A program made the translations under genes and the position numbers. 64,000 nt of DNA. It comes from Caecitellus pseudoparvulus. Lineage: Eukaryota > Bigyra: Bicosoecida. Under the pieces are notes generated by a model. That model was not told the DNA's origin. It made no database searches and was given only the letters and a program-made list of their open reading frames with translations. Positions 1-10,337 of this stretch are shown one piece after another. Every line of letters begins with the position of its first letter. Position 1 is the first letter of the stretch. The DNA is taken from the NCBI GenBank assembly GCA_965644315.1, contig CBFFRQ010000096.1:1-64000 (forward strand). Reading direction: 5' to 3'.

Positions 1-3000
1 GTCTGCGATCTCCCGCTGCAGCGCTTGCACGGCTGCGATAGCACGCACGGAGAACCACAGCACGAACGAAGCACTGATGGCGAGGGTAAAGAATGAAAGC
101 AGTACCCATGGTACCCCAGTGTTCTGGCGCCCCGTGGAGACACAAGAGACACGCCCCCAGCGACACCCATGTAGTGCATCGTGGGAAGCCGGCGCTGCAT
201 AAGCCGCGCAGCCGCACCAGACTGACCGACCATGGGCATCACAGGTGCAGTGCAAGGTGCGCATCATGTCTGACATACTTGAAGAGGTCTTCTTGCCACG
301 GCTGGCATGGGCCACTGCTCGAATGGCGGATGCTTGAGCGAAGCGGGACCTGTCTTCACGAACTAGCCAGCAGGGAGCGAGGGTGCCCAGGCACACCCTG
401 CAGGCGGCCTGCCACCTGGATGCTCCTTCGTCTATGGATGCAGCGGACGTGTCGCGCCATGAACTCCGCGTGGAGAACGCCTGGGGGCGCAGCGGCAGCG
501 TTTCTGTGGGGCCCCGCCAAGCTTCAGGAACCTCATCCCCCGGCATGTCATCGTGGCATGCCGCTTCCACGTCAGTTGGAGAGCGCCCCCTCACTTGTCG
601 GCCGTCACTTGTGGTACCAAATAAGGGTACGCTGGGGCAGTGGCACAAGCTTATATTCGCACACAGTGTGTCACAACTCGGCTTGCCTCCCCCCGGCAGC
701 AGTCGCCCGCGCTCCCGGCGCGACAAGCCAGCCCACCACGGCGCGGAATTCCCACCAGGTCCTGAAGCGATTTTGTCCTCATCTCCCTCGTATCCCACGC
801 CTGGAGGCAGACTGAAGGCCCAGATGGTACCACACAGGCCGCGCACAAACACCAGTGATAGCAGCAGCCCGCCAAGGCACGCAAGCCGAAGCAGTTCCAG
901 GAGTGGGGAGTGCGGAGACTTGGGGCAGCCAAGGGCGGTAATCTCCACGCCGCCGTTTTGGCGAAGGACGGGCAAGTCATCGTCTGGCACGTCATCGGTG
1001 GCTGGAAGGGAGGTGCCATCCACTGCGAGCTGGTGCTGTTCAGCCAGATTCAGTCCAACAGCAAGCCGCCCTTGGTTGAACACAATGATGTCGATCAAGC
1101 TTGGGAGGAAAGACAGCTGCGGAGATGGTCCCGCTTGGAGACTGCGTCGGCTGCCAACAGGCGTCGAAGTGATGAAGTGCTGCCAGACCTGGTCGCCGTA
1201 CAGCACCGTGGCCGAGAGGACACCGAGAGCCAAAGTGGCCTGGTCCGAAGTTGGATGGCTCAAATTCAAGGGAACATAAGCTGCTAGAGGCACAAAGACT
1301 TGCCTGTCATCAGCAATGATGTGCCCCGACACACGCAGGCGCAGGGAGAGTGGCGTGCCGCCAAGCGAACCTTCTGGCAGGAGGGAGATGCCGTTCGGCG
1401 CACCAGCGTCGTACTTGGCCTGAACGCTGATGTTGAACCGCTGCCACATGATAGTGCCACTGCTATGACCGAGAGCTGCCAATCCAATGCTCTCCGCAGA
1501 GGGCTGGGATGTCGGGCGATGTAGCTCACGTTGCGCGAGCAAGATGGCTGAGGGATGCCACGCAGCAACCAAGGCTGGGACATCAAGCAGGCTCCGCTTA
1601 GCAGTCACATTGTGGACACGGTACTCCACCAGCGGGCTGCTCCACCACACTTCGCGACCTGTGGCGGCGTCCACCTTTAGGAGTCGAACTTGGAGCAGGG
1701 AGGCGGGGCGCCGTGATTCGGCTTGCGAAGCCTGGGACGCTGTGGGCGTCGAGGTGTGCGAAGACGTGGTGAAGTCATCATCTGTGTGAGAGGTAGTGCT
1801 GTCGCCAGACAGACCAGCAGAGGCGTTGACGAGGACTGGTATGTGGAGGTAGCCATCTTGGGACGCGACGCTATTCCCCAGCACTGCCACGACATCTGGC
1901 TGCCTCTCGGAGAGGCGCCACAGCACAGATTGTGAGGATGCACTCAGGGCCAGCACTTCAGCAGACTGCACATCAAGGTAGGTGCCTGCCAGGCCTGGAT
2001 TGAGGCGACCAGCACGTGCGGGGTACGAGGCTAGCAGCACACTCTGGTCCCCAAACGTGGACAGGTATGCCCAAGCGCCAAGACCCTCTGCCCAAAAGGA
2101 CAGCGGCGAGGTGTCCAGTGTGTACACTTGTGCGTCATCAATGGACACTTCAGGGCTCCCGACTCCTCCCCGAACGGCAGCGCCAGCCGCCACTATCCGC
2201 TGACTGCGCAGCTGCACCTGGCTGCCTTGCCGCCCGAGAACATACAAGAACTGGCCCCAGCGAGTACACTCACCATGTCCAAATTCACCCCTTTCAAAGC
2301 ATTGCAAGCCGGACGGAAGGAGGACTCGGCTGGGGAGGAACATGTGCTCCTCTGAGCCATACACACAACAAGTGCCGCAGCTGTGCCCTCGGGGCGAAGC
2401 GCGAGCTTGCCGCCTCTCGTAGTTCGCACTGTAGTCCAACTGCTGCAGCACTGTACCAGTGTTGATGCCATAAACACCGAGGCACGAGACAGTTGCGTAA
2501 GAGCCGTTTGCGGGTGCGCGGGCAGCTTGCGAAGCGAGCACAACATTCAGCAGATCATGGGTGGCCACATCTGCTTGCATGGGGCCGTCTGGAGAAGCCA
2601 CATGCCCCGGAAGCTGCCCTACGAGTTGATTCCGCAGCACTCGTTTTCCAGACTCGTCCATCTTGTTCAGCCTGGACGGCGGGGGTGGCGCGTGGCAAGT
2701 CAGGTCTGCCTGGCGTTTCACTGTGAAACCCTGCCCTGGCGCACACCCACCTAAACTCGACAGTGGTATCGATCCGTGTGTCAACGGTAAAGATATCTCC
2801 CTCTGGTGTTGAGGCTTGATTGACTTGGGTGCTCAGCACATTGTCAGGCTGCGTCCACGACCACAACGGCGGCCTGGCCAAGCACGCCCTGTGACATGAA
2901 GAATGCCGTGGTGAATCAGTGCCCACACGTGCTTGACGGGAAGGCGGACGCACCGACTGGGGCCAGATTCCCCGGTGAAGTATGACTGCTGGTCATTCCC

Positions 3001-3162
3001 CCCTCGGCTGTTCCATATCTGCTGCAGCAACTGTGGGCTGGAGTGGGGAGGGTGTGCGAGGCCAGCCAGCAGCCCAAACACGACCACACCCAGCGTCAAG
3101 CCCAGCGCCACCAGCGGCGGAGCCACATGCAAAACGTTGCATGTGGACACCTTCGCTGACAT
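1..3162 (-). CDS. Large type I-like membrane protein, partial (runs off left edge)
   Basis: I see three exons on the minus strand: 3162-2954, 2888-2751 and 2671 to the window edge. The introns are 2953-2889 (GTGCGT...CACAG) and 2750-2672 (GTGGGT...TCCAG). Joined, they give 1006 open codons with no stop, so the gene continues beyond base 1. Residues about 13-36 are a hydrophobic signal-anchor. A long Ser/Thr-rich ectodomain follows, with a segment 'DAATGREVWW' that recalls PQQ/beta-propeller blades. Further hydrophobic segments lie near residues 713-735 and 970-995. The family is not recognised and the propeller idea is only a hint. A role as a surface or endomembrane receptor or adhesin is inferred from topology alone. 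The ATG at 3162 was chosen because it directly precedes the hydrophobic segment; an in-frame ATG also lies at 3207. Confidence 0.7.
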
Positions 3163-3298
3163 TTTGGTGCCGTGTGAAGCTGTATGGTGCCTGAAAGGCG
3201 GGTGCAAGCCACTGACGCAGCCACGAGCGCCATCATGGATTGTGCGCTACGGCGAGGAATGCAAGGCAGCGCAAGCATCGCGACTCCAAGCAAACCAC

Positions 3299-6200
3299 CT
3301 ACACGTACGACTTTGTGTGAGCTGCGACGACACCCAACTGCACAGACGGGCGCATGGAAGCCGCAGAGCCAGGGCTGGGTGGGGCCTCGGCAGCCCCAGA
3401 GCCGGAGGCAGCTGCTGCGGCAGGGGGTGGGACGACGCCGCCGGGAGGGGGGCTGCTTGACCCTGTGCTTGCAGCTGTGCCCATATCGACGAGCCTGAAA
3501 CCAGAGAGGAACTCCTCGTAGGACAGCTTGCCATCCCCGTTCTTATCCAGCACTCGCATGATTTCGTCAGCTTGGCTGTCTGTGAGTGGGGAGCCCACAG
3601 CGCCTGTCAGGGCCTGCAGGCCCACCCTGAACTCCTCCGAGGACACAAATCCAGAGTGATCCAGGTCAAACTTTTCAAATGCTGCTGCCAGCTCAATGCG
3701 GTACTCGTACAGCACGTGCACAACCTGCTCAATCACCGCCCGCTGCCAGTTGCTGCCATCCATGCCGGTGCTGCGGCCACCCGAGCCGGTGTCAGCCACC
3801 TTGAATGCGTTCAGGAATTCCAGGTAGTTGACACTGCCACTGGAGGTAGTGTCCATAGCGAGCAGCAGCTTGCGGGATTCCTCAGGCGTGAAGGGCGGGT
3901 CCAGCGCCATGCTGTCGAGGGCGTTGGCGAACTCCTCCGGGGATAGCTCCCCATCGTTGTTGGAGTCGATCTTGGCAAAGACACGTGCAGGGTTCGCTTT
4001 GCTCTTGAAGAACTCCGCGCCCACGCGCTGCAGCGCCGCCTTGGTCCAGGCATCCACTTCGATGCCGTCCGCGCCAGGGCCGGGGGCGAATCCCTCCACC
4101 TCTGCCTGAGCGCCCCCCTCCACCAGTTGCCCCGTGACAAAGGCTTTGTTGCCATCCTTGATGCGGGTGAACACCACCTGGAACCGGTCAGCAAACTCCT
4201 TGAAATCGATGTGGGCGTCTCGGTCCTTGTCGATGGACCGCATGAGCTCGTACAGCTGGCGCCGGGAGAGGCCGACGTCCAGCTTCTCCATCGCATCCAC
4301 GAACTCAGCGAACTCAACTTTGCCGTCAGCATTCACGTCGAACATCTTGTACGCCTCCTCCAACGAAGAGCACACCTCCCACAGCTTGCGGCAGACCCGC
4401 TCCACCATGCCCGTCTGCCACTCGGAGTCCTCCGGTCGCATCTCGATGCGGTACCTGTCCAAGAACGTGCTGTAGTTGATGCGCCCTTCCTCGTCCATCT
4501 CCACCAAATCCTTCGCCAGGGACATGTAGGGCAGGTCAAGTGGTGCCAGCACCGTGCGCATGCCCTCCGCCCACATGAGTTTGGAGACGAAGCCGGAGTT
4601 CTCCTTGTCAGCGTTGGAGAAGAACCAGAACAAGTCAGCCTTGTTCAGGCAGATGCGCTCAATGAGCATGCGTCTGTTGCTGTCCTCCTGGGCCGCCTCG
4701 TGGTGTCTGCCTGCCTCCGCCACTTCCTCCGGGGCCCGGCTGTCTTCGCCATCAGCGAGGGGCACTGGGTTCGTGCTCTCCAGCGTGCCTGCCATGAACT
4801 GCTGGATGCTGTTGGTGAGCTCGTGGTTGAAGGTGATGAACGCGCCACGGTTGGTGCCACGCCCACAGTACTTGGAGGCAGAGAAGATGGTCAGCAGGCG
4901 ATTGTTGTGCATGTATGCGTACCCCTCCTGCACCATCTCATGAGAGCGGATGACGAGAGAGATGCCGTTCGTGGCACAGAATTCTTCCGTGACGTCAGCG
5001 CCGAAGAACATGCCTGCCCCACGCGTGCTGGGCTCTGTTCCGAGGCGATTCTTCGGGTCGCTCCACAGGAGGTCCTCGAAAAGCTTGTCTTCGAAGGTTT
5101 GCCTGCCCCACGGGATCTCCCGCTTGCGGTTGATAGCGGCAATGTGCTCCAAGCGAATTCCGGGGCGGTCAGACAGCCCCCCGTGCAGCACAATCACCTT
5201 GCGGGGGCCCTTCTCAATCAGTGTTGCCAGGGGCAGCATGTCGAAGGTGCACTCGAAAGTGTCGTACACAAGCTGGGAGCGGCCTGGGTCACCCTCTGCT
5301 GACCCATTGTACTTGTCGAACACCTCCGACATGAAGCCTGCTGTTTCGTTTTGGGACCGTTCCTCGTGGTTGCCCCGGTTCAGCATGCATGCGTTGGGGT
5401 ACACCAGCTGCCAGGCCATGAGGGTCATGACCACCTCAGCGCCACACTCGCCGCGGTCCACGAAGTCTCCGTTGAAGATGTACCGGTTCGTGGGGCTGGG
5501 CGTGCCGTTGATGGTGAAGATGGAAAACAGGTCACTCAGCTGCCCGTGTGTGTCCCCACATACGGTCAGGCGCTCCCCCTCGTTCACAGTTGTCGCCACG
5601 AGCGTGGGCAAGGACGCATTCAAGTCCCGCGACGCGAACAGCAGCTGGATGACATACTTGTAGTGCAGGACGTGGCCTTGTTTGAACTTGTTCATCATCC
5701 CCAGCACTTGCCGCCCAGTCAGGGGGAACGTCAGGTGTGGCCCCTGGTATGACGGCTCAATAACAATGGCGTCCAGCTCCTTGGCAACTGCGACAAAGTG
5801 GGGGGCAGTGTACCACAAGCGGTGCTGGCACATGGGGGACGGCAGCCAGTCGCTCACCTCTTTGCCGGGCTGAGCTGGTTGGGCGGGATGCTGTGGATGG
5901 CTGCAGGCCTGCGGCAATCAGCTGGTTCCGGCGCTTCAGGTGCAGCTGCAGGAGGGACGCAGAGGAGGATACCGGTGCAGAGAAGGTCGCTGTGTGACCA
6001 GCACACACCGCCGCCATACGTTTTCGTCATGATTGTCCAGAGCGTTGAAGGCTGCAGCATGCACTTCACGTCGGAGCTGCTTCTTGGCTGTGAAAGCCCG
6101 CTGTTGTGCCTGAATCTTCGCAGCCGCCTCCTTTTCGGCGGTGTACGCCTCGCACTGTGAGGGACAGCCAGTGGCAGTGGGAAACGGCTAACATGGCGGT

Positions 6201-6654
6201 CAGCACAAGCATGAAGTGGTGCCACTGGCACGATTCAGTGAAACTAGACAGTGTGGAAGCAAGGCGCTTCCCCTGGGTGGGAAGGGCTGGCGGGCTTCGG
6301 CCAGCGCCGCTGAGGTTGCCAGGCACACACCTGCTTTGGCTGGACAAACGTGCCGTGCTTGTCCTCCGCCTTGAAGTACACCTTGCCTCGCACAGTGCCG
6401 TTGTGCTTGCCGATTGGGCGAGCCAGCTCTACGCCGATCCAGATGCGTCCTTGGGGGTCGAAATCCTGCAGGCAGCGCCAAAACCTCCAAGTGCTGTTGC
6501 TGCTCCCGGGCCCAAAAGCCGCAAGCACTGCACCTGCCGGGGCACGCACCGTAGTCCCAACGAAGAGCACTTTGCCTTTGTGGCGGCTTTGAATCAGGAC
6601 ATCACTGCCAACGCTCAAGGCGATGCCGTCGGCTCCAGCTACACCTGCCGCCAT
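3299..6654 (-). CDS. CAP-Gly / IQ / Ser-Thr phosphatase / EF-hand protein (PPEF-like)
   Basis: Four exons restore one frame of about 994 residues: 6654-6550, 6465-6331, 6154-6020 and about 5908-3299 (a second in-frame acceptor gives 5890). Exons 1-2 encode a CAP-Gly domain (residues ~15-80) with the motif GKHNGTVRGKVYF; CAP-Gly domains bind microtubule ends and EEY/F tails. Exon 3 holds an IQ motif (calmodulin binding) around KIQAQQRAFTAKKQLRR. Exon 4 holds a PPP-family phosphatase core with GDTHGQ, GDFVDRG and GNHE, the metal-binding signatures, then about six EF-hand loops such as DVNADGKVEF and DKNGDGKLSYEEF. This is the PPEF/PP7 plan (IQ, phosphatase, EF-hands) with an added N-terminal CAP-Gly module. 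A calcium-controlled phosphatase at microtubules or the flagellum is inferred. The gene is divergent from the DRC12-like gene at 7119. Confidence 0.88.
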
Positions 6655-7118
6655 CTCTCAGTGGCTGCCGAGAGAGCTGTGCCCAATCGAAAGCAGCTGC
6701 AATGCGCAGCTCTGTTGGCCAGGTGAGTGCAAGCGTCAAGTGCCGGGCGGAGGCCTGGAATGGCACACCTGCTGCACCAATGCTCTTGCTGTGTGGGCTC
6801 GGCACGGCGGTCTGAGAAGTGTTTTGGCCGGCTGGCTCTCACACGTGGGGGACTGCGCCACGCGCCCATCGCAGAGTTCGGGTGTAGGAGGGGCTCTCGG
6901 GGGAGCGCCTGGACGTCGGAAGCAACACGTAGGTGGAGTCCAAATGCATTCTGTGCTCCACCCGTGCGATGCTCGCCACCCAGCCTGGTCTCCCCCTGCT
7001 TTAATCACAGCAGCGCGCTGCAGCAGCTTTGCCTGGCGTTTCGTGCCGTTTCGCCTCGCTGGCGTGAATCTGCTCTGAGCACGTCTTCCTCCATTGAAGC
7101 CGCGGGACTGTGACAAAC
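6655..7118. other. Intergenic region between two divergent genes
   Basis: These 464 bases separate the start codons of the phosphatase gene (minus) and the DRC12-like gene (plus). No long frame or repeat convinces me. The region probably holds both promoters and 5' UTRs, by position only. Confidence 0.5.
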
Positions 7119-8001
7119 ATGCCGCCCAAGCGATCATCAAAGAAAAAGAAGACTGGTATGACCTTGCTCAGTGGAGAAGCCGCGGCGAGCCATCGTTGCA
7201 TGCTCGGGGACTACCCTCTTGTGCGCAGCTCTCAGCGATGGTGGGGAACTGGACGTCGCACAAGTGGCCCGAGCCTATCAGCTCCGAAACTCAGCACTGA
7301 AGATGAAGTTAGGTGAGGGCCAGCTGGCGTATGCAGCTCTGCGACTGCTGCAACACGTCGGATGGTCCCCGTCTATCTGAGCGCAGCTGAAAAGGCGCAA
7401 TCTGCCAGCCTGGCCGTGAAAGCTAAGCGCGAACTGCAGCAGCGCGTGGCAGAGGTTGAACAAGATGTTAGTAAGACAGAGACACAACTACTTGCCGTGA
7501 CATCCGACATGACAAGGCAGCACAAGGTGCGTGGCGACAGGGCACAGTGGCAGGCGTCGCACTGCGGCATGGTCGCGGCGGCAGTTGGCACCCTTACCTT
7601 CCCAATGTACCGGACCGAGCAGGCAATGGAGGAGAAGTACCTGAACAAGATCAATAGGTTGGAGAATGAGATCACTTCCCTCAAGGACGAGCTTGGTGCG
7701 TCGTTCGCGCAAGTTGCAGCGCGCCGGGTGGTTGGCGCTGCACTGCTTCTCGCTGCTCTGCGCAGCCGACGCGCGCATCGCGTACGAGGACATGTGTGCT
7801 GAGAAGGACCAGACCATCGCCGAGAAAGACATGGAGCTGGAGAAGATGAAGGCGAAGATGGAGGACATGGCGGAGGAGTTCGGACACATGCTGGAGGAGA
7901 CGCTGCGGCGCATGAGCGAGAAAATCGAAGTGTCTGCCGCCAAGTGGGAGAGCGAAGCATCAGTCCCTGCCATCCAGCGGGAGGGGGGTGCGTCTGGGTG
8001 A
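7119..8001 (+). CDS. DRC12/CCDC153-like coiled-coil protein of the dynein regulatory complex
   Basis: Five exons (7119-7155, 7229-7312, 7387-7526, 7623-7695, 7766-8001) join in phase to a 189-residue protein. It begins MPPKRSSKKKK and is then almost entirely coiled coil. The C-terminal block with EKDQTIAEKD, MAEEFGHMLEETL and RMSEKIEVSAAKW matches my memory of the conserved end of CCDC153 (DRC12), a small subunit of the nexin-dynein regulatory complex in motile cilia. Length fits that family (~200 residues). Two introns use GTGCGT donors. Introns total about a third of the gene. The assignment rests on motif recall; another short ciliary coiled-coil family is the alternative. Neighbouring genes (CAP-Gly phosphatase, CEP57-like) are also cytoskeletal. 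Confidence 0.7.
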
Positions 8002-8141
8002 AAGCTTGGGTCGTCCTTGGTCTGAATGCATCGCAGCGAGCTTTGCGCCGCCGCCGCCGCAAACTTGACCCGCAGGCAATTTCGATACCACCCGTGCAGC
8101 CGCGCAGCACTTCGCCCCGAGTCATTTGCAGCCTTCACAGC

Positions 8142-10263
8142 ATGGCAGACAGCATGGCCTCCACAGACGTTGGCTCGGCCATCGCTCGAGCTGCAGCAGA
8201 GCTGCAGTCCATCGAGCGCAGCCTGGCCAGCTCCCGCAGCCACCTGCCTCGCCAGCAAGCAGGCGGTCACGATGTCTCCTTTGCGTCGACAGCGTGGCAA
8301 GACGCCACGACGCGAACGAGTCACTTTGGAGATGAGCAGACAGGAATCGATGTGACAACTTCGCCAGATGGGCGCCAGGTGCGCGTCTCTGTCCAGTCCA
8401 AGGGCGATGGAGTGCATTTGGACTCCGGCTCGCTCGGGCGCGACGTGGGCGTTTCAGTCGGCCAGCGGTCCAGCTCTCTGTCGGTGCTCAGGGCTCTGCA
8501 GATGCTGCAGGACAAGATCAAACGTCTGGAACGCAACAAGTCCGACCTTGAACGACAGATCCAGGGCCTGCAGGACTCCAACGAGCGGCAGAGGGCCGCT
8601 CACGCTGACGAGCTTGCGGAAATCGAAAAGGCGCGGGAGCTGGAGCGCGCAGAGTTTACGTCCACGATCACCCGTCTGGAGGCCCAGGTGGCATCCTTCA
8701 AGGCGAGCCTACACCAAAGCAAGGAAAGCAAGGATTCCCTCGAGCAACGAGTTTCTGTGAGTCGCTCCAACCAACGCAACGAGGTGCAAGTGCTGGGCAC
8801 GCTGGCTCCTTGCACATGCAGACATTGCAACAAGAGCTGCAGCAGGCTACATCTGATCAAGCGACGACCCAAGCCAGGCTGACCAAAGTTTCTGAAGGTG
8901 AGGTATTCCTGCGCCTGCTCTGCCCTGCCCGAACCCGCTCAGCCCACGCGGCACCCACCTCGCAGAGTTGGCCGGCGCACAAGAGCACTCAGGCACGCTG
9001 CACTCCACGGTGCAGCAGCTGACCACGGCCCTGAGGGCGTCACGGGACGTGCAAAGTGAACTGCAAGAGCATGCACAGGCGGCATCCACGCGCCTGCAGG
9101 CCATGGTGGACTTGAACCGGACCTTGACCAGGACGGTGCAAGGGCCGACTCCTTCCCTCGAGGGCGGCGGCTCCTCTCACGCCTCTGGGCACCCCCGAGG
9201 CAACAGTGGGGGTGGAAAGGCCCGTTCAAAGCGTGCGAAGCGAGGGAAGCGGTCTACGTCGACATCCCGCCGGACAGGCACCAGCTCATCCTCAAGCGCC
9301 ACGGGGTCTGCGAAGCAGGTGCCGTGGCTGTCGGCGCAACACCCTGGCGCATCTCACTCAGTCCTCGCAAATGCTCAACTTACGCTCAGCGATCCGGCGG
9401 CAGTTGGGGTGCGGCCACCTCGTCCCCCCCAACGAGCACGCAAGTCTCGCCTGCAACCTCGCGCAGAAGCACCAGAAGCACCATCCACGCCCGAGCTTCC
9501 TGCAGAGCTGTCTTCTTCCTTAGCTCGAGCAGCCCACGCCACCACCATGGCGAATGAGACCCTTTCTCGAGTGGAGGCCATGCTGGGGTCAGGTGACGAC
9601 GGCACGCACGACGGAGACCTCCGTGCGACAGCTGTCAGTGACGTGCAGGCTAGCGAGCCGCCCAGCGCGGCTAGCACGCTGGGCGCCGCTGTGGGCTTCC
9701 AATCCCCTGGCACGGCACGACAGGGCGACGCTTCCTGGCTTAGCTCAGGGAGCGAGGAAGCTGCAGGCTTGCAGAAGACGGCGGTAGGGTCGGTGCGGTG
9801 GTCAACGGCGGCCAAGTCCCCCCGCGCCCACGGCAAAGATGTCGACCCCACGTTCACTGCCAGTGGCCGCATGGTGCCCAGTCGTACGCTGCAGCCTGAA
9901 CGAGCGATGGGCAGCGTTGTTCACGCGCTGCAGGGTGAGGTAGGGGACTTGCAGTCTCGCTACGACCGCCTGCTGGCCCATGTGCAAGAGGTGGGGCACG
10001 TCGATGACGAAGTGCGTACCGCAATGGCTGACATTGCAGCTGTATTGCAGGACAAGCTTTCTCAGCTAGAGTTACTGCGGCAGGCACAAGAGGACATTAC
10101 AGACGCAAGGGAACGGTCGCCGGTGCGGAATCCGCAGGCAAGCAAGAGGAGGGCTGAGGCGCTTCGATCCCTTCAGCGCATGCGAGAGTTGGCGGCTGAA
10201 ACCAACCGCAGGGTTGGGGGCAGTGTGTCTACGTCAGGTGTGGATCCAAAGCTGCTCGGCTAA
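8142..10263 (+). CDS. CEP57-like centrosomal / basal-body coiled-coil protein
   Basis: Exons 8142-8756, 8822-8897 and 8966-10263 join in phase to 662 residues. The segment SVLRALQMLQDKIKRLER (~residues 112-130) resembles the conserved 'LxxLQxKIxxLE' start of the CEP57 centrosome-localisation domain. A long coiled coil follows to about residue 240. The middle is Ser/Ala/basic and probably disordered. A C-terminal coiled coil (LQSRYDRLLAHVQEV, then a Q/E-rich helix) could correspond to the microtubule-binding part of CEP57. The family match is suggestive only. The start ATG (8142) lies 140 bases after the DRC12-like stop. Confidence 0.55.
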
Positions 10264-10337
10264 GGACCGGCTGTCTCCTCTGTTCAATGCAACGCTCAGC
10301 TGCAGCGCCTTGCACTGAGGGCTGCTTCTCACGGGGC

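Noticed and set aside
4127-5302. 391-codon plus-strand open frame
   Set aside because: It lies antisense to the phosphatase/EF-hand exon, whose motifs are unmistakable; GC-rich codon use keeps the opposite strand open.
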